This document shows, piece by piece, positions 1 through 8,845 of a stretch of DNA of 64,000 bases. The DNA is from Muribaculum gordoncarteri. Its GTDB lineage: Bacteria; Bacteroidota; Bacteroidia; Bacteroidales; Muribaculaceae. The position numbers were made by a program, and so were the translations under genes. The notes beneath the pieces are model-generated. The model was not told where the DNA came from. It saw nothing but the letters and a program-made list of their open reading frames with translations, and did no database searches. The DNA is taken from NCBI RefSeq assembly GCF_004803695.1, contig NZ_CP039393.1, positions 310,001 to 374,000 of the forward strand, in the 5' to 3' direction. Numbering within the stretch: position 1 is the stretch's first letter; the number at the start of each line of letters is the position of its first letter.

Positions 1-293
1 GGAGTCTTGGCATCAAGATTTATCGACATGATAAGAGGCACCGGTGCGCTTTCGGCGGTAAATGCCACTCGCTTGTCGGCTACACGTTCGGTAATCTTGA
101 GAACCATGTCGCCCATGGGGGCAGCGGTTATTATGATTGAGTCCTCGGTGAATCGTACGGCACCGAGCTTGGCGCGTACTTCTTCGGGAAGTGCATCAAG
201 GCGTTCTTGGAAAGCGGCAGGATTGCTTACACGCTCATAGACTGAAGATACGGGCATAGCCACTTCAGTCGGCTTACTTGAATAAGTTGTCAT
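1..293 (-). CDS. SRPBCC-family protein (partial, C-terminus outside the window)
   Basis: The minus-strand frame opens with ATG at 293 and stays open to the window edge, giving 97 residues that begin MTTYSSKPTEVAMPVSSVYE. The pattern (short beta strand, VYERVSNPAAFQERLDALPEE, then alternating strands) fits the small SRPBCC/START-like proteins found next to pyrE in many Bacteroidales. Their ligand and role are unknown. It starts 56 bp after the pyrE stop on the same strand, so co-transcription is likely. The family call rests on my recognition of the N-terminal half only. Confidence 0.7.
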   Translation of the reverse strand, partial: MTTYSSKPTEVAMPVSSVYERVSNPAAFQERLDALPEEVRAKLGAVRFTEDSIIITAAPMGDMVLKITERVADKRVAFTAESAPVPLIMSINLDAKT

Positions 294-349
294 AAGTCGT
301 CAGTGGGTTTAGTTTTATATGTGGCCTTTGGTAATGACAGGCGCGAATA

Positions 350-997
350 TTAATCGGCTTTGGGTGCAGGTGACCACGCTGCCGGATCTTTGCGCCATTG
401 CTTCAATGTTTCGAGGTCATCGGGCTTGATATAGTCGGTTTCGAGCGCAGCCTCAAGCATTGAGTTGTAGTTGCTGAGGGTGATGAGCTTTACGCCGGCC
501 TCGTTGAAGCGCTTTACGGCTACGGGGAATCCGTAGGTGAATATTGCGGCCATGCCCACAACCTCGCATCCTGCGGCACGGATTGCCTCGACTGCTTTAA
601 GGCTGCTGCCGCCGGTCGATATAAGGTCTTCGATTACAACAACCTTCTGTCCGGGCTTAAGATTGCCTTCGATGAGGTTTTCGAGTCCGTGATCCTTAGG
701 AGTAGAGCGTACATATACGTAGGGGAGGCCGAGAGAGTCGGCTACGAGAGCACCTTGTGCGATAGCGCCTGTGGCTACGCCGGCTATTGCATCGGGAGCC
801 TCAAAGTTCTCGAGAATGATGCGGCACAACTCAACTTTGATGAAGTTGCGCAACTCCGGGTAGGATAGGGTTTTGCGGTTGTCGGTGTATATTGGAGAAC
901 TCCATCCTGAAGCCCATGTGAAAGGTACATCGGGCTGAAGCTTGATTGCACTGATTTTCAGAAGCTTTTCGGCTACTAAACTTTCTAACTTTTTCAT
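350..997 (-). CDS. pyrE: Orotate phosphoribosyltransferase
   Basis: Cytoplasmic enzyme of pyrimidine synthesis that joins orotate to PRPP to make OMP. The 215-residue protein has the normal family length. The PRPP-binding motif VVVIEDLISTGGSS lies at about residues 119-132. The N-terminal part has FTWASGWSSPIYTDNR, typical of PyrE, and RSTPKDHG around residue 100 is the flexible catalytic loop. The ATG at 997 lies about 29 bp downstream of the -7 box TATCTTTG, so the start is well placed. The only neighbour on the strand is the SRPBCC gene downstream. Confidence 0.95.
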   Translation of the reverse strand: MKKLESLVAEKLLKISAIKLQPDVPFTWASGWSSPIYTDNRKTLSYPELRNFIKVELCRIILENFEAPDAIAGVATGAIAQGALVADSLGLPYVYVRSTPKDHGLENLIEGNLKPGQKVVVIEDLISTGGSSLKAVEAIRAAGCEVVGMAAIFTYGFPVAVKRFNEAGVKLITLSNYNSMLEAALETDYIKPDDLETLKQWRKDPAAWSPAPKAD

Positions 998-1025
998 CTT
1001 GACTAAAATTTGATATATTATTGTG

Positions 1026-1057
1026 CAAAGATAGTGCTTCTATGCAAAAAATGCAAA
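1026..1057 (-). promoter_or_regulatory. pyrE promoter (-33 TTTG, -7 TATCTTTG)
   Basis: On the minus strand TTTG (1057 to 1054) is followed by exactly 20 bp and then TATCTTTG (1033 to 1026). This matches the Bacteroidota sigma-ABfr pattern TTTG-N19-21-TAnnTTTG. It would start transcription near 1019, about 20 nt before the pyrE ATG. Confidence 0.75.
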
Positions 1058-1071
1058 TGGAGATGCGCTTA

Positions 1072-1282
1072 AGAGCCGGTACGACAATAAATGTTAGGCA
1101 GGGCGGTCAATTGTTGAGTGATTTTCTTTAGCTCTTGAGGGAGCGATGGGGCTCCATCGTGACCGAAAGAGATGAAGAAAATCGCCAACGAGTGGCCGAG
1201 GCGAAGGTAACCTTCCTCGCAGACCAAAAATCGCTCCGCACTATGCGCCCCTGCCGTTAATATTTATTATCGAACCGGCTCT
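1072..1282. repeat. 211-bp palindromic, MITE-like or structured element
   Basis: The ends form an imperfect inverted repeat of about 32 bp: the left arm AGAGCCGGTACGACAATAAA (from 1072) matches the reverse complement of the right arm (1248-1282, ending CCGGCTCT) with a few mismatches. The interior folds further: GATTTTCTT at 1120-1128 against AAGAAAATC at 1175-1183, CGATGG/CCATCG at 1144-1159, and GAAGG/CCTTC at 1203-1215 inside CGAG/CTCG. It carries no credible ORF. It fills the 361-bp gap between pyrE and ilvA and lies upstream of both promoters, so it is not the leader of either mRNA. Either a MITE or an independent structured RNA would explain it. Confidence 0.55.
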
Positions 1283-1325
1283 AAAAAAAGCGAAATAAAA
1301 GTGTACGGCGATACGGAATTATTGC

Positions 1326-1333
1326 TACATTTG
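1326..1333 (+). promoter_or_regulatory. ilvA -7 box TACATTTG
   Basis: TACATTTG matches TAnnTTTG and lies 25 bp upstream of the ATG at 1359. No clear TTTG is seen at the -33 position. The expected transcript start (about 1340) excludes the upstream in-frame TTG at 1338 as the start codon. Confidence 0.65.
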
Positions 1334-1358
1334 CACATTGGAAAAAGTTAATTACGAC

Positions 1359-2567
1359 ATGTCAGAAAACAAACTTAAACTAAGCGATATCTATCGCGCC
1401 GCCCATGTGCTTAAGGGCGTTGTGCGTCACACTGAGCTTATTGCCGCTCCCAAGCTTAATCCGGAGTGTGATCTCTATTTGAAACCCGAATGTCTTCAGC
1501 ATACAGGTTCATTTAAGTTGCGTGGCGCTTACTTCAAGATTTCCCAGTTGTCGCCTGAGGAGAAGGCTCACGGTGTAATTGCATGTTCGGCCGGAAATCA
1601 TGCCCAAGGTGTCGCTCTCGGCGCAAAGGCCAATGGCATCAAGTCGCTGATATGCTTGCCCGAAGGCGCGCCTATAAGCAAAGTCGAAGCCACCAAGAGA
1701 TATGGCGCCGATGTGTGCCTCGTCCCCGGAGTGTATGACGACGCCTACAAGCGTGCGCTTGAGCTACGTGACGAGCACGGTTACACGTTTGTGCATCCGT
1801 TTGACGACCCGCTGGTGATAGCCGGACAGGGAACAATCGGCCTTGAAATACTCGACGAAATGCCCGATGTGGAAGCGGTGATAGTGCCTGTGGGCGGTGG
1901 CGGACTTATTTCGGGAGTCGCTTTTGCCATAAAGGCTATAAGCCCCGATGTCAAGGTGTATGGCGTGCAGGCTGCCGGTGCGCCCAGCATGGTTCAGTCG
2001 CTTAAGAATGACAAAATCGAGTGTCTTTCCAATGTGTCGACGATTGCCGACGGTATTTCGGTCAAGGAGCCGGGTGTTAACACATTTGAGCTGTGTCGTC
2101 AATATGTCGACGAGATCGTGACGGTGAGCGAGGATGAAATCGCGGCCGCCATATTGGCGATGATTGAAACCGAGAAGCTTGTTGCCGAAGGTGCCGGTGC
2201 GGTAGCCGTAGCGGCTGCTATGTTCAACAAGGTGCCGGTCAAGGGCAAGAAGACCGTGTGTCTTGTGTCGGGCGGAAATATCGATGTGACGATTCTGAGC
2301 CGCGTAATCAATCGAGGATTGATAAAGACCGGTCGCAACTATGCCGTGACAATCGACCTTTCAGACAAGCCCGGAGTGCTTGCCGAGGTGAGCGACATCA
2401 TAGGAAAGCTCGGCGGTAATATAATATCGGTAACTCATGAGCGCATAAGCGTCGACACTCCCATCACGAGCTGTACGTTACGCCTCGTAATGGAAACCCG
2501 TAATGCCGAACACATCGACTTCATCCGTAAAGGTCTGATTGCAGCCGGATACCAGATATTGAGCTAA
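1359..2567 (+). CDS. ilvA: Threonine ammonia-lyase (threonine dehydratase)
   Basis: PLP enzyme that deaminates L-threonine to 2-oxobutanoate, the first step towards isoleucine. The 402-residue protein has the PLP lysine in GSFKLRGA (Lys53), the SAGNHAQG substrate loop at about 78-85 and the phosphate-binding glycine loop GGGG at 179-182. A single ACT-like domain, beginning DLSDKPGVLAEV, fills the last 75 residues. This length and single ACT domain lie between short catabolic TdcB and long two-domain IlvA, so the physiological role (biosynthetic or catabolic) is less sure than the reaction. Start chosen at ATG 1359 because the upstream TTG falls at the predicted transcript start. Followed by a terminator. 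Confidence 0.9.
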   Translation: MSENKLKLSDIYRAAHVLKGVVRHTELIAAPKLNPECDLYLKPECLQHTGSFKLRGAYFKISQLSPEEKAHGVIACSAGNHAQGVALGAKANGIKSLICLPEGAPISKVEATKRYGADVCLVPGVYDDAYKRALELRDEHGYTFVHPFDDPLVIAGQGTIGLEILDEMPDVEAVIVPVGGGGLISGVAFAIKAISPDVKVYGVQAAGAPSMVQSLKNDKIECLSNVSTIADGISVKEPGVNTFELCRQYVDEIVTVSEDEIAAAILAMIETEKLVAEGAGAVAVAAAMFNKVPVKGKKTVCLVSGGNIDVTILSRVINRGLIKTGRNYAVTIDLSDKPGVLAEVSDIIGKLGGNIISVTHERISVDTPITSCTLRLVMETRNAEHIDFIRKGLIAAGYQILS

Positions 2568-2591
2568 AGTATTTTTGAGTTTATATCCACA

Positions 2592-2633
2592 AATATGCCA
2601 AAAGGGAAAATTATGTGTCCTTTTTGGCATATT
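2592..2633 (+). terminator. Terminator after ilvA
   Basis: AATATGCCAAAAGG pairs with CCTTTTTGGCATATT (one bulge) around a 13-nt loop, and is followed by GTTTTCC. It lies 25 bp after the ilvA stop and before the RND operon promoter. Confidence 0.7.
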
Positions 2634-2646
2634 GTTTTCCTGTGAG

Positions 2647-2677
2647 TTGCATATAGTTTGGATTAGTAGTAGATTTG
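2647..2677 (+). promoter_or_regulatory. RND operon promoter
   Basis: TTG at 2647-2649, 20 bp, then TAGATTTG at 2670-2677, matching the Bacteroidota consensus. The ATG of the first operon gene lies 30 bp further on at 2708. Confidence 0.6.
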
Positions 2678-2707
2678 TTTAATAATTTCATCACCTATTA
2701 ATATTTT

Positions 2708-4135
2708 ATGAATTTTAAAGCAACGGCATGTATTGCCTTGGGGTGTGTGTCGCTGACGATGGCGGCGCAATCGACTCCGGTCGACACACTCACTCTTTCG
2801 CTTGACCAGTGTCTTGAAATAGCTCTCAATGACAACCCCACGATAAAGGTTGCCGATATGGAGATTCAACGAGTGGATTATGCCAAGAAGGAAACGATTG
2901 GGCAGCTTTTGCCAACAATAAACTTCGGAGCAACTTATAACCGTATGGTGGCCAAACAGGTCGCCTACATGAATATGGACAATTTCCCGGGAATGGGAGG
3001 TGGAGAAGGAGAGGAGGGTGAAAAACCTGAAACTCAAGCTGCCTCACGGTCAAAGGGTGCGGGAAACAATGGAATCAAAATGGGTCTTGACAACAGTTAT
3101 CAGGCAGGATTCAACGCATCGGTTCCGTTGATAGCTCCCCAGTTGTGGAAAACGTTAAAACTAAACGACAGCCAGATTCTCCAAAATGTGGAGGCTGCAC
3201 GTGCATCACGCCTTTCGCTTGTGAATCAGGTGAAATCGGCCTACTATGCATTGCTGTTGGCCAACGACAGCTACAAGGTTATCCTGGAGAACTATGATAA
3301 CGCAAAGTTCAACCATGAGGTGTTTCTTAAGAAATTCCAAGTGGGTACTGCATCGGAATATGATGTGTTAAGATCGTCGGTGCAGGTTAAGAATGTGGAA
3401 CCTGAGCTGTTGCAAGCTGAAATTGCGATAAAGCAGGCTCGATTGCAGTTGGCCATATTGATGGGCATGGATGCATCGATTCCCATCAAGGCTGCTACAC
3501 AGCTGTCGGATTATGAAGAGAGCATGTATGATGTGACGCTTTCAATCGACAAGTCGATCGACCGTAACACCGACCTGCGCTCGCTCGACCTGCAGACACG
3601 CACGCTGCGTGACGCGCTTACCGTGCAGAAGATGGCATGGTTCCCCACGCTCATGTTTACCGCCAATTACAACTGGACATCATCGTCCAACGGCAATGCG
3701 TTGCGTAACTTCCGCTGGAATCCCTATTCGGTAGTAGGCGTTACGTTGTCGATTCCTCTCTTTGAAGGCGGCCAGCGTTACCATCGCATAAAGCAGGCCC
3801 GCATTCAAGTCGATGAAATGGCCTGGCAACGTGAAAACCTTGAACGCTCCATCAGAATGCAGGTGGATTTGGCTATGGATAATATCCAGAAAAACGTTCG
3901 TCAGATTGCGAGCAACTCCGAGAGCGTGGTTCAGGCCGAGAAGGCTCACTCGATAATGGAGAAGTCGTTTGAGATAGGCGCTGCAAGCTATCTCGACCTC
4001 CGTGATTCGGAATTGGCGTTGACGCAGGCGCGCCTCGGTTACTATCAGTCGATATATAACTTCCTGATAGCAAACAGCGAGCTTGAGAATCTGCTTGGCA
4101 ATGCCGACATTGAGAAATATGAAAAATCGAAATAA
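2708..4135 (+). CDS. TolC-family outer-membrane efflux protein
   Basis: Outer-membrane channel of a tripartite RND export system. The 475-residue protein has an N-terminal signal peptide (MNFKATACIALGCVSLTMAAQ). The long alpha-helical repeats of the family follow, with the recurring NxxxKYxVGxASxxDxL-type pattern seen as KFQVGTASEYDVLRSSVQ near residue 215 and FEIGAASYLDLRDSELAL near residue 422. A Gly/Glu-rich stretch (GMGGGEGEEGEKPE, about residues 97-110) is an unusual acidic insertion, probably in an exposed loop. First gene of a four-gene operon; the adaptor starts 35 bp downstream. Substrate cannot be told from sequence. Confidence 0.92.
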   Translation: MNFKATACIALGCVSLTMAAQSTPVDTLTLSLDQCLEIALNDNPTIKVADMEIQRVDYAKKETIGQLLPTINFGATYNRMVAKQVAYMNMDNFPGMGGGEGEEGEKPETQAASRSKGAGNNGIKMGLDNSYQAGFNASVPLIAPQLWKTLKLNDSQILQNVEAARASRLSLVNQVKSAYYALLLANDSYKVILENYDNAKFNHEVFLKKFQVGTASEYDVLRSSVQVKNVEPELLQAEIAIKQARLQLAILMGMDASIPIKAATQLSDYEESMYDVTLSIDKSIDRNTDLRSLDLQTRTLRDALTVQKMAWFPTLMFTANYNWTSSSNGNALRNFRWNPYSVVGVTLSIPLFEGGQRYHRIKQARIQVDEMAWQRENLERSIRMQVDLAMDNIQKNVRQIASNSESVVQAEKAHSIMEKSFEIGAASYLDLRDSELALTQARLGYYQSIYNFLIANSELENLLGNADIEKYEKSK

Positions 4136-4170
4136 AGAAATTAATCCACAATCAAAAACAATATAAAATC

Positions 4171-5217
4171 ATGTCAATAAAACTGTACTATGCGGCTGTG
4201 GGCGGAATGTTGAGCCTGCTTGTATTGTCGGGCGGTGTGTTAACCTCCTGCAGCGGTTCGGGAGAAAAGAAGGAAGAATCCAAAGTCGATGAACGCCCCA
4301 ATGTGGAAATACGCAAGGTTCACGAACAGGAAGTGCCCCAGATTGTGTCATATACGGCTACCGTGGAAGCTTATAAGACCAACAACATATCCACTTCAAC
4401 CCCCAACCGTATAAAGTCGATACTTGTCGATGTGGGCTCGAAAGTGGCCAAAGGCCAGAAGGTGGTAGTGCTTGACGATGTCAACATCGACCAACTGAAA
4501 GTGCGTCTTGACAATACCAAGCGCGAGTATGAGCGTGCATTGGAACTATATAATATCGGAGGCGGCACCAAGCAGTCGGTCGATCAGATGAAGACAGAGC
4601 TTGATGCGGCTACCCGTCAATATGATAACATGGTTGAAAACACCATACTCGTATCGCCTATAAACGGTGTAGTCACAGCAAGGAATTACGATCCGGGTGA
4701 CATGACCGGTACACAGCCCATCCTCACCATCGAGCAACTGCAGCCGGTGAAGGTACTTGTAAATGTCAGCGAAAGTGAGTTTACCAAGGTGTACAAAGGC
4801 ATGAAGGTGGATGTCTACCTTGATGTGTACGGCGAGGAGCGTTTTGAGGGAGTTGTGGAATTGATACATCCTACAATCGACCCGTCGACACGCACGTTCA
4901 CTGTTGAAATCAACATCGCTAACCGTGACGAGCGCATTCGTCCGGGAATGTTTGCCCGCGTAGTCATGAGCTTCGGTGTCGAAACCCGCGTGGTGGTTCC
5001 CGACCGTTCAATCGTGAAGCAGACCGGCTCGGGCGAGAAGTTCATATACGTCTACAGCAATGGCAAGGTATCGTTCAACCGTGTTGAACTTGGACAGCGC
5101 ATCGACAACTCCTATGAAGTGCTGTCGGGAGTCGAGAACGGTGCCGATGTGGTCATTGCCGGACAGAGCCGACTTGCCGACGGAATAGGGGTAAATGTAA
5201 TCGGCGACAACAAGTAG
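4171..5217 (+). CDS. RND efflux periplasmic adaptor lipoprotein (HlyD/MFP family)
   Basis: Links the inner-membrane RND pump to the outer-membrane channel. The 348-residue protein has a lipoprotein signal ending in LTSC (Cys at about 27). A lipoyl/barrel-sandwich half follows (ISTSTPNRIKSILVDVGSKV). Then come a coiled-coil hairpin around residues 100-150, the second lipoyl half (VSPINGVVTARNYDPGDM), and beta-barrel and membrane-proximal domains to the end. It lies between the TolC-like gene and the pump gene with short gaps (35 and 44 bp), as in a standard RND operon. Confidence 0.92.
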   Translation: MSIKLYYAAVGGMLSLLVLSGGVLTSCSGSGEKKEESKVDERPNVEIRKVHEQEVPQIVSYTATVEAYKTNNISTSTPNRIKSILVDVGSKVAKGQKVVVLDDVNIDQLKVRLDNTKREYERALELYNIGGGTKQSVDQMKTELDAATRQYDNMVENTILVSPINGVVTARNYDPGDMTGTQPILTIEQLQPVKVLVNVSESEFTKVYKGMKVDVYLDVYGEERFEGVVELIHPTIDPSTRTFTVEINIANRDERIRPGMFARVVMSFGVETRVVVPDRSIVKQTGSGEKFIYVYSNGKVSFNRVELGQRIDNSYEVLSGVENGADVVIAGQSRLADGIGVNVIGDNK

Positions 5218-5261
5218 AGAGTGACTTCGTTTCAACAATCTAAAAAGAAGAATATCCAATT

Positions 5262-8200
5262 ATGAGCATATACTCAAGTGCGGTGAAACGCCCGATCATG
5301 ACGACGCTCTGTTTTGTGGCTGTCGTCATCATGGGTTTGTTTTCACTCTCGACCTTACCAATTGACCTGTATCCCGATGTCGAAACCAATACTATAATGG
5401 TGATGACATCATATCAGGGAGCCAGTGCAGCCGATATCGAGCAGAATGTTACGCGTCCGCTCGAGAACAGCCTTAATGCCGTAAACGACCTTAAGCACAT
5501 AACTTCAAAGTCACGCGAGAATATATCGGTGATTACGCTTGAATTTGAATACGGCAAGGACATCGACGTGCTTACCAATGATGTGCGCGACAAGCTCGAC
5601 ATGGTTAAGAGCGCACTGCCCGATGCCGCCGAGAATCCTATAATATTCAAGTTCAGTTCCGACATGATTCCTATTGTGATTCTTTCGGTTCAAGCCAAGG
5701 AGAGCATGCCGGGTCTGTACAAGATTCTTGACGAGAATGTGGCAAATCCTCTTGCACGTATCAGCGGTGTGGGTTCGGTGTCGATATCGGGAGCTCCGAA
5801 GCGCGAGATACACATATATGTCGACCCGCAACGACTGGAGGCTTACAACCTGTCGGTAGAAACGATTTCATCGCTTATCGCGGCTGAAAACCGTAACATC
5901 CCGGGCGGTTCGTTTGATATAGGTAGCGACACCTATTCACTGAGAGTGCAGGGTGAGTTCAACTCTACCGACCATCTGAAGGACCTGGTCGTAGGCACAC
6001 AGAATGGGCGCAATATATATCTGCGTGATGTGGCGCGTATAGAGGACTCGCTTGAGGAGCGCGCCCAGGAAACCTACAACAACGGTACGCAGGGAGCTAT
6101 GATTATCGTACAGAAGCAATCGGGTGCCAATTCGGTTAATATATCGGAGGAGGTAATGGAGATGCTTCCGTCGCTTCAGAAGCGTCTGCCGACCGATGTC
6201 AAGCTCGGTGTGATTGTGGATACATCCGACAACATTCGCAATACAATCGCGTCACTTGTCGAAACCGTGCTTTATGCGTTGCTCTTTGTGGTAATCGTCG
6301 TGTTCACATTCCTCGGACGATGGAGGGCTACGCTCATCATCACGATTACTATTCCTATATCGTTGATTGCATCGTTCATCTATCTTGCCATGACGGGCAA
6401 TTCGCTCAACATCGTTTCACTGTCGGCGCTTTCAATCTCAATCGGTATGGTGGTCGATGACGCCATTGTGGTGCTTGAAAACGTTACGACTCACATTGAG
6501 CGCGGTTCCGACCCGAAACAGGCTGCGGTTCATGGTACAAATGAGGTGGCCGTGTCGGTTATCGCATCAACGTTGACCCTTATCGCCGTGTTCTTCCCCT
6601 TGACGCTTGTTACCGGTATGACCGGAGTGTTGTTCCGTCAGCTCGGATGGATGGTGACCATCATGATGATAATATCGACAGTGTGTGCGTTGTCGCTTAC
6701 TCCCATGTTGTGTTCACAGCTATTGCGCAAGGATGTAAAGCACGGCAAGGTCTACACAGTGTTGTTTACCCCTATACGCAAAGGTCTTGATGCATTTGAC
6801 GACGGTTATGCATGGTTGCTTTCAAGGGTTGTAAGGCATAAGACCATGACATTGATTGTGTGTCTTGTTATATTCCTTGGTTCGCTTGTGCTTGTGCGTT
6901 ACGTGGGCACCGAGTTCTTCCCCGTGGCCGACGACGGCCGCTTATCGGTGAAGCTTGAACTCCCCATCGGCTCGAGAGTGGAGCTCTCCAAGGAGGTGAT
7001 GGCCCGATTGTATAAGGAGTGGAAAGAGAAGTACCCCGAAATCAAGATCATGAACTATACCACAGGTTCGGCTTCGAGCGACAATACATTCGGTTCGTTG
7101 CAGGACAATGGTCCGCACATCATATCGTCAAATGTGCGATTGCTCGACCCGGGCGACCGTGACCGCAGTATCACCGAGATTGCCGCATTGATGCGTGAGG
7201 ACCTGAAGCGTTATCCCGAGTTCCGTAAGGCGCAGGTGACTGTCGGCGGCGGAATGGGTATGGGCGGTCAGTCGCAGCTCGACTACGAGGTCTACGGATA
7301 TGACTTTACCGAAACCGACTCGATAGCTCAAAAGCTTGTGTCGATTCTCGGAAACATCGAAGGAACGGCCGATATACGTGTGTCACGCGCCGATTATCAG
7401 CCCGAATATCAGGTTGACTTCGACCGTGAGAAGCTCGCCATATACGGCTTGAACCTCCAGACGGCGGCTACCTATCTGCGTAACCGCATCAACGGTGCCA
7501 TAGCGTCGCAATATCGTGAGGACGGTGAGGAGTATGACATAAAGGTGATGTATGCTCCCGAAAAGCGAACATCGCTTGAGGACATCGAGAACATTCTGCT
7601 CTATTCGCCCAACGGAAATGCCGTGCGCATAAAGGATGTGGGCAAAGTGGTTGAACGTTTTACTCCTCCTACGATTGAGCGCAAGGACCGTCAGCGCATC
7701 ATTACCGTAACTGCGGTTGTGGCCGATGCCCCGATGAGCGAAATTGTCGAGAAGGCTCAGGTGGAGATTGACAAGCTTGAGTTGCCTTCAGGTGTCAATA
7801 TCGACATATCGGGTAGCTACGAGGACCAGCAGGACTCTTTCCGCGACCTGTTGATGCTTGCCGTGCTTATCGTCATACTGGTATATATCGTAATGGCTGC
7901 ACAGTTTGAGAGCTACACCTATCCCGGCATCATCATGACCTCGCTCATGTTTGCATTCTCGGGTGTATTCATTATATTATATCTGACGGGTCACACACTC
8001 AACATCATGTCGATGATCGGTGCCATCATGCTTATCGGTATTGTAGTGAAGAACGGTATCGTGCTTATCGACTACATATCGCTTAACCGTGAGCGCGGAA
8101 TGTCGATCAGGACGGCTGTGGTGCTTGGCGGTAAGTCGCGTCTGCGTCCCGTTGTGATGACAACGCTTACAACCATCCTCGGTATGGTGCCTATGGCTGT

Positions 8201-8393
8201 CGGCACGGGACAAGGTGCTGAAACATGGCGCCCTATGGGTACTGCGGTTATAGGCGGTCTTACATTCTCCACCATTCTTACGCTGTTGTTTGTTCCGGCA
8301 CTCTACTGTCTGTTTGCTTATGTCGGAGTAAAACGCAACCGTCGCAAGATGAGAGAAATTGTGGTAGTCGACAATAAGGTTGTGAAATCATAA
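5262..8393 (+). CDS. RND multidrug-type efflux pump (AcrB/HAE1 family)
   Basis: Proton-driven inner-membrane transporter. The 1043-residue protein has the family length and architecture: TM1 at residues 12-32, a large periplasmic domain with the porter motif GASAADIEQNVTRPLE, TM2-6 (about 330-470), a second periplasmic loop and TM8-12. The proton-relay aspartates are visible in SIGMVVDDAIVVLENV, and the matching TM10 lysine in GIVVKNGIVLID. It is co-transcribed with the adaptor upstream and the small PG0541-type gene 14 bp downstream. The exported compound is not predictable. Confidence 0.93.
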   Translation: MSIYSSAVKRPIMTTLCFVAVVIMGLFSLSTLPIDLYPDVETNTIMVMTSYQGASAADIEQNVTRPLENSLNAVNDLKHITSKSRENISVITLEFEYGKDIDVLTNDVRDKLDMVKSALPDAAENPIIFKFSSDMIPIVILSVQAKESMPGLYKILDENVANPLARISGVGSVSISGAPKREIHIYVDPQRLEAYNLSVETISSLIAAENRNIPGGSFDIGSDTYSLRVQGEFNSTDHLKDLVVGTQNGRNIYLRDVARIEDSLEERAQETYNNGTQGAMIIVQKQSGANSVNISEEVMEMLPSLQKRLPTDVKLGVIVDTSDNIRNTIASLVETVLYALLFVVIVVFTFLGRWRATLIITITIPISLIASFIYLAMTGNSLNIVSLSALSISIGMVVDDAIVVLENVTTHIERGSDPKQAAVHGTNEVAVSVIASTLTLIAVFFPLTLVTGMTGVLFRQLGWMVTIMMIISTVCALSLTPMLCSQLLRKDVKHGKVYTVLFTPIRKGLDAFDDGYAWLLSRVVRHKTMTLIVCLVIFLGSLVLVRYVGTEFFPVADDGRLSVKLELPIGSRVELSKEVMARLYKEWKEKYPEIKIMNYTTGSASSDNTFGSLQDNGPHIISSNVRLLDPGDRDRSITEIAALMREDLKRYPEFRKAQVTVGGGMGMGGQSQLDYEVYGYDFTETDSIAQKLVSILGNIEGTADIRVSRADYQPEYQVDFDREKLAIYGLNLQTAATYLRNRINGAIASQYREDGEEYDIKVMYAPEKRTSLEDIENILLYSPNGNAVRIKDVGKVVERFTPPTIERKDRQRIITVTAVVADAPMSEIVEKAQVEIDKLELPSGVNIDISGSYEDQQDSFRDLLMLAVLIVILVYIVMAAQFESYTYPGIIMTSLMFAFSGVFIILYLTGHTLNIMSMIGAIMLIGIVVKNGIVLIDYISLNRERGMSIRTAVVLGGKSRLRPVVMTTLTTILGMVPMAVGTGQGAETWRPMGTAVIGGLTFSTILTLLFVPALYCLFAYVGVKRNRRKMREIVVVDNKVVKS

Positions 8394-8407
8394 ATGAAGG
8401 AAAAACA

Positions 8408-8701
8408 ATGAAAGCTATACTGATAACATTTGACCAGGCCTATTATGAACGCATAATAGATATGCTTGAGAAAAGCAACTGCCGCGGATTCACCTCATGG
8501 CAGGAAGTCAAGGGACGAGGCTCAGTTGCCGGAGAGCCGCACTACGGGTCGCATGCATGGCCTTCGCTTGCTTCGGCTATAATCACGATGGTTGAGGACA
8601 GCCGTGTCGACACTGTGCTTGACAAACTTCATACAATGGATGTGGAAACTCCCAAACTCGGACTGCGTGCATTTGTGTGGAATATAGAGCGAAGTATATG
8701 A
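8408..8701 (+). CDS. PG0541-family transporter-associated protein (PII-like)
   Basis: A 97-residue protein starting MKAILITFDQAYYERIIDML. It resembles the PG0541 family, encoded directly after RND pumps in Bacteroidales (named after the Porphyromonas gingivalis locus PG0538-PG0541, which has the same gene order). The alternating beta-alpha-beta pattern and size suggest a PII-like ferredoxin fold, but no T-loop ATP-binding signature is obvious. It has no signal peptide, so it would act in the cytoplasm, perhaps on the pump. It is the last gene of the operon and is followed by a strong hairpin. Function unproven. Confidence 0.8.
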   Translation: MKAILITFDQAYYERIIDMLEKSNCRGFTSWQEVKGRGSVAGEPHYGSHAWPSLASAIITMVEDSRVDTVLDKLHTMDVETPKLGLRAFVWNIERSI

Positions 8702-8742
8702 TAAATTGCATGACAATTGCAATTTGATAAAATAATATGATG

Positions 8743-8777
8743 AATATACGCCGAATTTGATAAATTCGGCGTATATT
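8743..8777 (+). terminator. Terminator after the RND operon
   Basis: A perfect 16-bp stem (AATATACGCCGAATTT at 8743-8758 against its complement at 8762-8777) with a 3-nt loop, followed by TGT. It lies 41 bp after the operon's last stop. Confidence 0.75.
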
Positions 8778-8792
8778 TGTATCGGATTATAA

Positions 8793-8800
8793 TAATTTTG
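8793..8800 (+). promoter_or_regulatory. trpB2 -7 box TAATTTTG
   Basis: TAATTTTG fits TAnnTTTG and lies 45 bp upstream of the trpB2 ATG, directly after the preceding terminator. No good -33 element seen. Confidence 0.5.
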
Positions 8801-8845
8801 TGCTTTTAAGTGCATAAGCGGTAAAATATTTAATAAATATACAAA

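Noticed and set aside
1338-1358. Upstream TTG start for ilvA
   Set aside because: It falls at the transcript start predicted from TACATTTG (1326-1333); the ATG at 1359 gives the normal family N-terminus.
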